Notes: generated by a model from the sequence alone, not told the origin. Shown: positions 4,845 through 11,159, counted from the stretch's first letter. The stretch: DNA of 11,159 bases from an uncultured Ruminococcus sp. (GCA_902767175.1 CACXGH010000082.1:1-11159), one strand, 5' to 3'. Translations and numbers: made by a program.

Positions 4845-7433
4845 CTATCCCTTTGCATCATACCACGTCTTTCCTATTCCTGCATCTGCAGTAAGTGTAA
4901 GCGACAGGGATACGGCATTCTCCATTTCCTCGCTGAGCAGCTTCGCTGCCTTGTCGGCCTCATTCTCAGGAGCTTCTACTATCAGCTCATCGTGTACCTG
5001 CAGAATGAGTCTCGAACGCATATTCTCTCTTTTAAGTCTGCCATATACCTTTATCATAGCAATTTTTATAATATCCGCCGCTGTACCCTGAATCGGCATA
5101 TTTCTTGCTACTCTTTCACCGAAATTACGCAAATTGCGGTTAGATGACGACAGCTCTGGCAGATATCTTCTTCTGCCGAACATAGTAGTAACATAACCGT
5201 CCTGCTTGGCTTTTTCGACTATATCCTTCATATACCTGTCAATTCCCGAATACAGTGAAAGATAGCTTTTAATATAGCTGTCAGCCTCTTTTACACTGAC
5301 TCCTATATCCTTTGACAGAGAAAATGCGCCTATACCGTATACTATACCGAAGTTTACAGCCTTCGCACGGCTTCTTAGCAGCGGTGTCACCATGTTCTGC
5401 GGAATACCGAACACCTTTGCAGCTGTCGATGAGTGTACGTCCTGTCCGCTTCTGAATGCCTCAAGCATATTACTGTCATTTGCAATATGTGCAAGAACTC
5501 TCAGCTCTATCTGTGAGTAGTCGGCATCTACAAGCACACAGCCTTCCCTTGCAGTAAAGAAGCGTCTCAGTTCACGTCCTCTTTCGGTCCTTACGGGAAT
5601 ATTCTGCAGATTAGGTTCTGTTGAGCTTATTCTTCCCGTTCTTGTCTCTGTCTGATTAAAGCTTGAATGTATCCTTCCGTCAGGAGCTATGACTTTCAGC
5701 AGACCGTCACAATAGGTCGATTTCAGCTTAGCAAGCGCTCTGTATTCAAGTATCATATCTATGATAGGGTGATAATCCCTCAGCTCCTCAAGAACATCGG
5801 CATTGGTAGAATAACCGCTCTTTGTCTTTTTCTTTGCAGGAAGTCCCAGACTCTCAAACAGCACCGCTGCAAGCTGCTTAGGGGAGTTTATATTGAACTC
5901 CTGTCCTGCGCTTTCATATATCTGCTCCTGCAGTCTGTCTATATCCTTTTGCAGTGTCTTTCCGTATACAGCTATGCTCTGTCTGTCCACCTCAAAGCCT
6001 GCGTCCTCCATATCGGCAAGCACTCTTGCAAGCGGAAGCTCTACTTCCTCGAGCAGCTTTGTCTGTCCGTTGCCGTCTATAAGTTTTTTCAGCTTATCAC
6101 ACAGCGGAACAAGCAGACACAAACCGTTTTCCTTCTCACATTTAAGCGGAACAGCTTCATATTCCTGAACAAGCCTTTCCATAGAATAATCCGAGGAATT
6201 CGGATTGAGCAGATAACCCGCAAGACTTGTATCAAATACTATAGACCTGCATTCGATTCCGTTTTTGATTGCTGCGGCAAATACAGGCTTTGATGAGTCT
6301 GTACGCTTCTTTATGGTCTCATCTGAAAGCAGCCTGTCTGTAAATTCTTCAAAGCCCTCAGTAAACCTGTCTGCCGTATATATTTTATCATCTGCACAAA
6401 GCTCCAGCGAGGCTATTCCCTGTTCGTCTGTCTCCGCAAGCATATCTACGGTCTTATTCCTGAGATTTTCATAAAGACTGTCAAGAGCAGTGCTTCCGCA
6501 AAAAACAAGTTCCTTGGTCTCCGCTTTTTCTTCTGTACTGTCAGACTGAATTTCAGTTACCTGTTCATCAAGTCCGAGCTTTTTAATAAGTGAGAACAGC
6601 TCAAGCCTTGCCATAAAACGGGCAGCAGCTGCCCTGTCCCCTTTTGCAATGGCATAGCTTTCGATCTTTGTATCAATAGGCGCATCTGTGCGGATAGTTC
6701 CGAGCATAAGGCTCAGATATGCACTGTCCCTGCCGTCCTCTAATTTCTTCCTCATACCCTGCTTTATATCGGGCGAATTAATATTCTCATACACCCCGTC
6801 AAGGCTGACGTATTTAGCTATAAGTTCACCTGCACCCTTAGGCCCTATTCCTGCTACCCCGGGGATACAGTCCGATGTATCTCCCTGTATAGCCTTTATA
6901 TCAATAAGCTGCTTAGGCAAGACACCGTACACTTCTTTTATCTTTTCAACATCGTAAAGCGTTACCTCGGGCTTTCCGAATTTTGTTGAAGCTATCCTGA
7001 CGCTGACATCATCAGATACCAGCTGCAGACTGTCACGGTCTCCTGTAGCTATGACGCATTCACAGCCCTGTTTTGTACAAGTGTCCGCTAAAGTGCCGAG
7101 AATATCGTCAGCCTCAAAGCCCTCACAGGTGACTATTTTATAGCCCAATAATGTCAGAAGCTCCTTGAGCGGTTCAAGCTGAGACGCAAGTTCTGCAGGC
7201 ATTCCCTTTCTGTTCGCTTTATAACCCGAATATGCCTTATGCCTGAATGTAGGCGCTTTAAGGTCGAAGGCTATTGCGACATGGTCAGGATCGCATTCAG
7301 TTCTCAGCTTTATCAGCGTTGTCATAAATCCGTAAATCGCATTGGTATACTGTCCGTCTTTGGTAGTGAGCGGTTTTATTCCGTAGAAGGCACGGTTAAG
7401 AATACTGTTTCCGTCTATAACTAAAAGCTTCAT
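4845..7433 (-). CDS. polA: DNA polymerase I
   Basis: This is a family A polymerase of 862 residues that acts in Okazaki fragment maturation and excision repair. Residues 1 to about 290 form a complete 5'-3' flap exonuclease domain with Asp-rich motifs (VIDGNS, EADDIL, TGDRDSLQL, IQGDTSDCIPGV, GIGPKGA). Residues about 310-480 correspond to the 3'-5' exonuclease fold, but its catalytic acids are gone: the DxE motif is replaced by MLAETD, and the segments that should hold the other Asp residues are altered or shortened. Proofreading is therefore probably absent, as in several Gram-positive Pol I enzymes. The polymerase domain is intact: VDADYSQIELR (catalytic Asp638), the O-helix RSRAKAVNFGIVYG (Phe695, in the position of E. 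coli Phe762) and QVHDELIVEAP (Asp815). The ATG at 7433 is preceded by GGGAGGAA about 11 bases upstream. It lies 90 bases after alr. Confidence 0.97.
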   Translation of the reverse strand: MKLLVIDGNSILNRAFYGIKPLTTKDGQYTNAIYGFMTTLIKLRTECDPDHVAIAFDLKAPTFRHKAYSGYKANRKGMPAELASQLEPLKELLTLLGYKIVTCEGFEADDILGTLADTCTKQGCECVIATGDRDSLQLVSDDVSVRIASTKFGKPEVTLYDVEKIKEVYGVLPKQLIDIKAIQGDTSDCIPGVAGIGPKGAGELIAKYVSLDGVYENINSPDIKQGMRKKLEDGRDSAYLSLMLGTIRTDAPIDTKIESYAIAKGDRAAAARFMARLELFSLIKKLGLDEQVTEIQSDSTEEKAETKELVFCGSTALDSLYENLRNKTVDMLAETDEQGIASLELCADDKIYTADRFTEGFEEFTDRLLSDETIKKRTDSSKPVFAAAIKNGIECRSIVFDTSLAGYLLNPNSSDYSMERLVQEYEAVPLKCEKENGLCLLVPLCDKLKKLIDGNGQTKLLEEVELPLARVLADMEDAGFEVDRQSIAVYGKTLQKDIDRLQEQIYESAGQEFNINSPKQLAAVLFESLGLPAKKKTKSGYSTNADVLEELRDYHPIIDMILEYRALAKLKSTYCDGLLKVIAPDGRIHSSFNQTETRTGRISSTEPNLQNIPVRTERGRELRRFFTAREGCVLVDADYSQIELRVLAHIANDSNMLEAFRSGQDVHSSTAAKVFGIPQNMVTPLLRSRAKAVNFGIVYGIGAFSLSKDIGVSVKEADSYIKSYLSLYSGIDRYMKDIVEKAKQDGYVTTMFGRRRYLPELSSSNRNLRNFGERVARNMPIQGTAADIIKIAMIKVYGRLKRENMRSRLILQVHDELIVEAPENEADKAAKLLSEEMENAVSLSLTLTADAGIGKTWYDAKG

Positions 7434-7523
7434 GAGCCGCTGTTCCTCCCTTAATATAGTCTGTCACACTATTATTCTTTACAGCACCGAATGTGAGTAT
7501 AATAACAGCATATCCAGACAGTA

Positions 7524-8723
7524 TCAGTTTTCATTCACAGGTCTTATGCTGTCCATAATGCCGACATTCTTTCCATGATGGATATATACTCTCGGAACTC
7601 TCTTTCCTACAAGACAAACAAGCTCATAGTTAATTGTTCCTGTCATAGCAGCCATATCATCAAACGAAAAGCTGCCGTCGCTGCCGTCACCTACAACAAG
7701 CACCTCGTCACCCGAACGTACATCGTCTATATCACTTACGTCAAGCATAAGCTGATCCATACATACCCTGCCGATAACAGGTGCCTTCCTTCCCTTTACG
7801 GTCATATATGCCCTGTTGCCGAGACTTCTTGTATATCCGTCCGCATAGCCTATCGGAACGGTAGCTATCTTTGTCGGCGTCTTTGTAACAAATGTACCTC
7901 CGTAGCTTACGGGCGTATCCTTTTCTACAGTCTTTACCTGAGCGATAACGCTCTTTATCTGCATAACGGGTCTCAGGTCAAGACGCTTTGCAAGCTTTGA
8001 AGAAGGGGACAGTCCGTACAGTATTATTCCAGCCCTTACACAATCAAAATGCGCCTTTTTATAATCAATTATTGCACCGCTGTTCGAGCAGTGTACGACA
8101 TCAAAGCAGCAGCCGTCATTTTTAAGCTTATTAACGGCATCGGAGAAGCATTTCAGCTGATGTTCGGTTGCCTCCTTGCCCTCATCTGCTTCATCGGATA
8201 CTGCAAAATGTGTAAATATACCTTCACTTATAAGCGAGGGCAGTCTGCAGGCTCTCTCTATCTGATGTATTGAATCACCGTCACGCTCTGTATTCTGATA
8301 CATAAATCCGATACGGCTCATACCTGTATCGAGCTTAATGTGTATCTTCACCTTTACACCCTGTTTAACAGCCTCATCGGATAATTCCTTTGCATATTCC
8401 TCCGAAAAGACAGCCTGACTTATATTATTCTCCGCAAGTTCCTTCGCCATACTTGCCGGTGTAAATCCAAGTATCAGCACAGGCAGGCTTATGCCGTTTT
8501 CCCTTAGCTGCATTGCTTCCTCTATATTGGATACTGCAAAACGGGACGCACCCATTTTTTCATACAGCTTACCGAGAAATACAGCTCCGTGTCCGTATGC
8601 ATCAGCCTTTATTACGCACATTATGTCTGCCTTCGGGTCTGCTGCCTTTCTGATCTCATCAAAATTATGCTTCACGGCATCGATATCTACCTCTGCCCAT
8701 GTTCTTCTCAAATATTTACTCAT
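7524..8723 (-). CDS. alr: Alanine racemase
   Basis: This is a PLP enzyme that interconverts L- and D-alanine in the cytoplasm, supplying D-Ala for peptidoglycan. The 399 residues match the fold-type III racemase. The N-terminal barrel has VIKADAYGHGA with the PLP-binding Lys39, and HIKLDTGMSRIGF and HCSNSGA follow. The catalytic Tyr274 of the second base is in PVSYGGTF. VPIGYADGYTR and GRVCMDQLMLDVSD in the C-terminal beta domain complete the active site of the dimer. The start is well supported by GGGGGAG 7 bases before the ATG. It is the first gene of the minus-strand cluster, and its predicted promoter at 8978-9006 implies a leader of about 250 bases rich in hairpins. Confidence 0.96.
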   Translation of the reverse strand: MSKYLRRTWAEVDIDAVKHNFDEIRKAADPKADIMCVIKADAYGHGAVFLGKLYEKMGASRFAVSNIEEAMQLRENGISLPVLILGFTPASMAKELAENNISQAVFSEEYAKELSDEAVKQGVKVKIHIKLDTGMSRIGFMYQNTERDGDSIHQIERACRLPSLISEGIFTHFAVSDEADEGKEATEHQLKCFSDAVNKLKNDGCCFDVVHCSNSGAIIDYKKAHFDCVRAGIILYGLSPSSKLAKRLDLRPVMQIKSVIAQVKTVEKDTPVSYGGTFVTKTPTKIATVPIGYADGYTRSLGNRAYMTVKGRKAPVIGRVCMDQLMLDVSDIDDVRSGDEVLVVGDGSDGSFSFDDMAAMTGTINYELVCLVGKRVPRVYIHHGKNVGIMDSIRPVNEN

Positions 8724-8789
8724 CGGTTTTCTCCCCCAATGGTCCTTTGCTTCAAACCGTTAATGCCTTTTTCTCACTCTTTTAAACAA

Positions 8790-8823
8790 GGAGCTAAGCT
8801 CCAACAAGCTCGCTTGATTGGAG
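8790..8823. repeat. Alternative hairpins in the predicted alr leader
   Basis: Two mutually exclusive inverted repeats overlap here. GGAGC/GCTCC (8790-8802) forms a short stem. CTCCAA-CAAG (8799-8808) pairs with CTTG-A-TTGGAG (8813-8823) around the loop CTCG. They share bases 8799-8802. On the minus strand this is about 70 bases before the alr start. No T-run follows in either direction. Confidence 0.55.
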
Positions 8824-8840
8824 CGAGCGACGACGTACAT

Positions 8841-8952
8841 ATGTCCCCCGCCGCCTATAAAGGGTGCGGGTGTCCGGCGGACACCTCTGCCGAAGGCAGA
8901 AGCACCGACCGAGCCGGAAGGCGAGACTCGGGGACATCGACGTTTGTTATAC
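8841..8952. repeat. Interspersed multi-hairpin repeat, copy 2
   Basis: The core 8870-8952 matches bases 1-84 at about 95 percent. The fuller copy is closed by a long-range pair, ATGTCCCC (8841-8848) with GGGGACAT (8930-8937). Between these arms lie CCCGC/GCGGG (8847-8851 and 8866-8870, competing with the closing helix at its first base pairs), TGTCC/GGACA, CTGCC/GGCAG and CCGAG/CTCGG, that is, a multi-branched fold with four internal hairpins. It lies between the predicted alr promoter and alr. I do not recognise a named family. Confidence 0.7.
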
Positions 8953-8977
8953 TTCTCGGCATTATGGTATACTCTTT

Positions 8978-9006
8978 ATTTTACTCCCTTCCCTCTATCC
9001 TGTCAA
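8978..9006 (-). promoter_or_regulatory. Predicted alr promoter
   Basis: On the minus strand a perfect TTGACA (9001-9006) is followed after 17 bases by TAAAAT (8978-8983). Transcription would start near 8971, about 250 bases before the alr ATG, and read through repeat copy 2. No better promoter was found nearer to alr. Confidence 0.65.
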
Positions 9007-9098
9007 GCACAGCACAAAACTTGTGAGAACTCTCATTACTGAGCCTTTGAGGTTTTTGACAAGTAAAAATATATGAACATAAAGTTAAAAGTTTCGTT

Positions 9099-9143
9099 CA
9101 AGCCTTCGGGGAGGCTTGCAGGGTCAAGGGACAGAGTCCCTTG
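9099..9143. repeat. Two adjacent strong hairpins
   Basis: CAAGCCT (9099-9105) pairs with AGGCTTG (9112-9118), and CAAGGGAC (9125-9132) pairs with GTCCCTTG (9136-9143) around AGA. Both stems are perfect. They lie just left of repeat copy 3 and may belong to the same composite repeat. No T-run follows. Confidence 0.6.
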
Positions 9144-9158
9144 CGGGAGATTCGGAGA

Positions 9159-9221
9159 GGTGCGGGTCTCCGGTGAAGACCTCTGCGCAGCAGAAGAAAT
9201 GACCGAGCCGACAGGCGAGAC
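9159..9221. repeat. Interspersed multi-hairpin repeat, copy 3 (diverged)
   Basis: This aligns by eye with 8863-8927: the shared stretches are GGTGCGGGT, TCCGG, ACCTCTGC, CAGAAG, GACCGAGCCG and AGGCGAGAC. The second hairpin is kept with a changed sequence (CTGC-GCA-GCAG instead of CTGCC-GAA-GGCAG). The first stem is weakened to TCT/AGA with a mismatch, and the CCGAG/CTCGG stem lacks its 3' arm. Confidence 0.6.
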
Positions 9222-9269
9222 AGCCCTTCAACTTTTTATTGCTTCTGTCATGATTTCGCAAGAAACCAT

Positions 9270-9298
9270 AAAAATGCCCTCACCATTCAGGTGAGGGC
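9270..9298 (-). terminator. Terminator of the lipoprotein gene
   Basis: GCCCTCACC (9276-9284) and GGTGAGGGC (9290-9298) form a perfect 9-bp stem with a 5-base loop. On the minus strand ATTTTTATGG follows. It starts 6 bases after the stop codon of the gene at 9305. Confidence 0.9.
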
Positions 9299-9304
9299 GG
9301 CGGA

Positions 9305-10402
9305 TCACTGTTTATTGATAATATCTATCAGTCTTGAAACATCATACTTATGAATGCAGGCGTCATTTCTTTCATATTCAAGCTTGCCCTGCTGTTCATC
9401 AAGGAAATCATTGAATTCATCGGACTTCATCTTCTTGACGATATCCTCCTTGGCAATAAAGCCTGTTTCTTCATTGGTCTCGTCATCTGCACCCTTTATA
9501 GACTCAGCCTTTGTCTTTATATCATATCTGTAGATAAGATAAAGCTTATCGTCCATTTCCTTGGTAACTGCCTTGCCCTCAGTGCATTCGAGGATAGCTT
9601 TGTCAAGTTCTGTATCGCCCATATCGTCCTTATGCTTAGCATCGTCAGTTGTGGGAGCCGTGGTTGTATCAAAGTCGATAAGATACTGAGCTGTAACATC
9701 TTCTGGTGTTTTTGACTGATCGTTGAGCATTAATGCATACTTTCTGAAATTAGCCCTGTATGTCTCAAGCTGGTCTGCGCTGATGTCCGTTGATGCTCCT
9801 GTGTCATCGGTAGTCTTGAGATCACAGGAAACATAATAGAACGCAGCATAATTGTCAATAAAGAAGGTCTTTGTGTCAGCGTCGGATACTTCCTTTTCTC
9901 CGCCCTTGCCGTATATCTTAGTGAATATCTCATCTGCAAGCAGGTCGGGCATAGCGGCAGCCTTGCAGTAGCTGTCCTCAGAAATACCGAGCTGCTCAAA
10001 GATATTCTTGTAGAAATTCTGATAGAAATATGAATATTGGCTCTTAGCCATTACATATACACCGTTATCTACCTCTGCACCGTATTTGTCGGCAAGCTCC
10101 TCAAGCATCAGATAACGCTTGGCCTTGCTCTTTGCCTCGGCATATATCCAATCCTTTGCGTCTGTTTCATCTATCTTCTGTGTGTTCCAGTCAATATTTT
10201 CCATAGAAGCATTCTCATCGGCTTCATGGAGCTTTTCTATAGCCGAATTAAGTCCGTCAAAGGTGTAGTATATCCACTGACCGTTTGTAAGCTCATGGTT
10301 CTGTGTTTTAAAGCTCCACTTTGTATTACCTGTACAGCCGACACTGCACATCAAAGCAGCTGCACAAACAGCAGCGCCTGCTGTTTTTAATATATTCTTC
10401 AT
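9305..10402 (-). CDS. PrsA/SurA-like lipoprotein with a degenerate foldase domain
   Basis: This is a 365-residue exported protein. The N-terminus MKNILKTAGAAVCAAALMCSVGC is a signal peptide with a lipobox-like SVG-Cys23 (Ser at -3 is unusual), predicting a lipid-anchored extracellular protein. Residues about 35-185 are helical and charged and resemble the N-terminal chaperone region of PrsA/SurA. KEVSDADTKTFFIDNYAAFYYVS matches the point at which a parvulin prolyl isomerase domain normally starts. The following sequence, rich in Asp and Thr, lacks the recognisable parvulin core, so isomerase activity is doubtful. I infer a role as extracytoplasmic folding factor or substrate-binding helper; no partner is visible. 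Start choice: a promoter at 10447-10475 would start transcription near 10440, ruling out the GTG at 10438. The ATG at 10402 lies 12 bases after GAAGGG, and the ATG at 10414 abuts it. Confidence 0.7.
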   Translation of the reverse strand: MKNILKTAGAAVCAAALMCSVGCTGNTKWSFKTQNHELTNGQWIYYTFDGLNSAIEKLHEADENASMENIDWNTQKIDETDAKDWIYAEAKSKAKRYLMLEELADKYGAEVDNGVYVMAKSQYSYFYQNFYKNIFEQLGISEDSYCKAAAMPDLLADEIFTKIYGKGGEKEVSDADTKTFFIDNYAAFYYVSCDLKTTDDTGASTDISADQLETYRANFRKYALMLNDQSKTPEDVTAQYLIDFDTTTAPTTDDAKHKDDMGDTELDKAILECTEGKAVTKEMDDKLYLIYRYDIKTKAESIKGADDETNEETGFIAKEDIVKKMKSDEFNDFLDEQQGKLEYERNDACIHKYDVSRLIDIINKQ

Positions 10403-10446
10403 AAAAAATTTCATCCCTTCAGGTAAATATTTTTGCACATACAGTT

Positions 10447-10475
10447 ATTATACATCAAATCATCTTGAAAGTCCA
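10447..10475 (-). promoter_or_regulatory. Promoter of the lipoprotein gene
   Basis: On the minus strand TGGACT (10470-10475, four of six matches to TTGACA) is followed after 17 bases by a perfect TATAAT (10447-10452). The start point would be near 10440, about 40 bases before the chosen ATG. Confidence 0.75.
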
Positions 10476-10502
10476 TATTTATTTTTATCATCAGCATGAA
10501 AT

Positions 10503-10521
10503 TTTACAAATCTTTACAAAT
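10503..10521. repeat. Direct repeat TTTACAAAT, two copies
   Basis: TTTACAAAT occurs at 10503-10511 and 10513-10521, a period of 10 bases, close to one helical turn. It lies about 28 bases upstream of the -35 box of the lipoprotein promoter and might be an activator or UP-element-like site. It could equally be chance in AT-rich DNA. Confidence 0.3.
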
Positions 10522-10535
10522 ATTGATGAAAAACC

Positions 10536-10580
10536 TGCAAAAAGGAAAATGACCGCTGAAGCAATGGCTTCAACGGTCAT
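10536..10580 (-). terminator. Terminator of the small membrane protein gene
   Basis: ATGACCG-C-TGAAGC (10549-10562) pairs with GCTTCA-A-CGGTCAT (10567-10580), leaving one mismatch and an AATG loop. On the minus strand the stem is followed by TTTTCCTTTTT. It begins about 20 bases after the stop codon at 10602. Confidence 0.88.
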
Positions 10581-10601
10581 CTGTATTACATTTTCAGTCA
10601 A

Positions 10602-11048
10602 TTACCACTGAATGCCGCCGCGCTTGCTATAGTAGCAAGTCATGCAGCTTGAGAAGAAGATAAGGAATATGAACATGAGAATTCCTGCCGCACCAAAGAT
10701 AAGCCCCCATGAATTGAAGGTACCTCTCGGCTGTCCTGCCTTGACGTTATGGTTGCCGAGCACAAGAGACATGATAAAGCCTGCTACCGAGAAAACAAAG
10801 GAAACTATAACCGTGATAAGGCCGAAAATATAGGTTGCATTGCCTGCTATAATTCCCGCAACGATCGAAAGACCGAAGCCCGACGCACTGAGGGCACAAG
10901 CAAGTATAGACACCATTTCCCTGTCAAAAAACTTAGGCTTTACGGGCTGCGGATAAGCATACGGCATCTGAGGCTGCTGCGGATACTGCGGCACCGGCTG
11001 CTGCGGAGAAACCTGCTGAGGCTGCTGATAAGAATTAGGGTTATTCAT
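10602..11048 (-). CDS. Small Pro/Gln-rich membrane protein (DUF4190-like)
   Basis: This is a 148-residue protein of unknown function. Residues 1-38 are a disordered, hydrophilic tail of Gln, Pro and Tyr (repeated QQP and YPQ), probably cytoplasmic. Three hydrophobic segments follow, at about 46-68, 72-97 and 114-134, and the protein ends in the short basic tail SKRGGIQW. The layout matches the many small DUF4190-type or related bacterial membrane proteins with a proline-rich N-terminus; this assignment is from architecture, not from a signature motif. The start at 11048 is chosen because AAAGGA (11058-11063) lies 9 bases upstream; the in-frame ATG at 11057 abuts that site. A strong terminator follows the gene. 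No promoter is visible between the gene and the IS-like end at 11073, so transcription must begin in or beyond that element. Confidence 0.75.
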   Translation of the reverse strand: MNNPNSYQQPQQVSPQQPVPQYPQQPQMPYAYPQPVKPKFFDREMVSILACALSASGFGLSIVAGIIAGNATYIFGLITVIVSFVFSVAGFIMSLVLGNHNVKAGQPRGTFNSWGLIFGAAGILMFIFLIFFSSCMTCYYSKRGGIQW

Positions 11049-11072
11049 ATTTTTCATTCCTTTCATATATGA

Positions 11073-11159
11073 GTGACATACTCCCACCGCCTACGCTATC
11101 GCTTAGAGGCGGGGGCTTCTCGCTCAAGTACAGCAACCTGCACAGTATCAACGAGCTAA
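11073..11159 (-). mobile_element. Probable right end of an IS200/IS605-type element (partial)
   Basis: On the minus strand the sequence holds a long imperfect hairpin. AGGCGG (11107-11112) pairs with CCGCCT (11087-11092), extended by GGG/CCC (11113-11115 and 11083-11085) across a bulged A. The apex AAGCGATAGCG contains further pairing. It is followed by GGGAGTATGTCAC. From general knowledge this hairpin plus short GTCAC-type tail resembles the 3' end of clostridial tnpB-carrying IS200/IS605 elements, where it overlaps the omega RNA scaffold. A transposase-related gene would lie beyond the right edge of the window. The minus-strand frame LVDTVQVAVLEREAPASKR (ending at a TAG) is open here but has a stop just before it, so I do not call it a gene. 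Family assignment is by recognition and moderately sure. Confidence 0.55.

Larger units (their letters stand above)
8724..9304. other. Gene-free interval between alr and the lipoprotein gene, rich in hairpins
   Basis: This stretch has no supportable gene; plus-strand open frames here translate the repeats in several frames. From left to right it contains the alr ribosome binding site, the hairpins at 8790-8823, copy 2 of the multi-hairpin repeat, a predicted alr promoter, an AT-rich spacer (9007-9098), two strong hairpins (9099-9143), a diverged repeat copy 3, and the terminator of the lipoprotein gene (9276-9298). Confidence 0.65.

Noticed and set aside
5667..6293. 208-codon plus-strand open frame antisense to polA
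   Set aside because: It is a shadow of polA: the opposite strand encodes the conserved Pol I protein, and the frame has no family resemblance.
7434..7523. Separate polA promoter in the gap after alr
   Set aside because: Only weak AT-rich boxes such as TATTAT are present without a convincing -35, so cotranscription with alr is as likely.
9056..9084. Plus-strand TTGACA as promoter of a repeat-derived RNA
   Set aside because: The -35 is perfect, but at 16 to 18 bases there is only CATAAA or ATAAAG, a poor -10. No terminator for such an RNA is visible on the plus strand.
8589..9294. Plus-strand open frames across the alr upstream region
   Set aside because: They lie on the repeats in several frames and partly antisense to alr; the peptide change between frames and the absence of ribosome binding sites argue against genes. 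A hydrophobic stretch after repeat copy 2 is open but very short.
10403..10438. Upstream GTG start of the lipoprotein gene
   Set aside because: The predicted transcription start is near 10440, leaving no room for a ribosome binding site, and the signal peptide begins naturally at the later ATG.
11095..11158. Minus-strand peptide LVDTVQVAVLEREAPASKR as the end of tnpB
   Set aside because: An in-frame TAG lies immediately before it at the window edge, so it cannot be the continuation of an intact tnpB in this sequence; the frame of any transposase gene cannot be judged from the window.

Overview
The window looks like a chromosomal segment of a Gram-positive anaerobe of the class Clostridia, most plausibly an Oscillospiraceae (Ruminococcus or Eubacterium siraeum-like) gut bacterium. 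The reasons are a leucine T-box in front of a long-form leuA, a PolA whose proofreading domain has lost its catalytic residues, AGGAGG-type ribosome binding sites, an intermediate base composition, and a YwlE-type phosphatase beside rimI and tsaD. The genus is inference; no rRNA or other taxonomic marker is present.

Layout. (1) Bases 1-338 hold the 3' end of a CPBP-family membrane protease gene (+ strand), whose visible 5' part is made of a copy of an interspersed repeat. (2) Bases 339-760 hold no gene but contain a second, GC-rich family of short repeats and hairpins. (3) Bases 761-2780 hold a sigma-A type promoter, a T-box leader with a probable CUC (Leu) specifier, its terminator, and leuA (+). 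(4) A 17-bp perfect inverted repeat separates leuA from the convergent minus-strand cluster. (5) Bases 2866-8723, read right to left, are alr, polA, a low-molecular-weight phosphatase gene (ywlE-like), rimI and tsaD. The last three overlap by a few bases; alr-polA and polA-phosphatase are separated by 90 and about 50 bases. (6) Bases 8724-9304 hold no gene: they contain the predicted alr promoter, a long alr leader carrying a second copy of the interspersed repeat, a diverged third copy, and other strong hairpins. (7) A PrsA/SurA-like lipoprotein gene (-) has its own promoter and terminator. (8) A small Pro/Gln-rich three-helix membrane protein gene (-) lies next to the probable right end of an IS200/IS605-type element that runs off the window.

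How the genes work together. leuA commits 2-ketoisovalerate to leucine synthesis and should be switched on by uncharged tRNA-Leu through the T-box. The minus-strand cluster combines cell-wall precursor supply (D-alanine), DNA repair and Okazaki fragment processing (Pol I), phosphate removal from proteins (probably phosphoarginine), acetylation of a protein N-terminus (RimI) and t6A tRNA modification (TsaD). These are housekeeping jobs without a single shared pathway, although rimI-tsaD adjacency is common in bacteria.

No complete new defence or biosynthetic system is visible. The parts that deserve a second look are the multi-hairpin repeat family, found both inside a protein-coding frame and in the predicted alr leader, and the IS200/IS605-like end abutting the ribosome binding site of the last gene.
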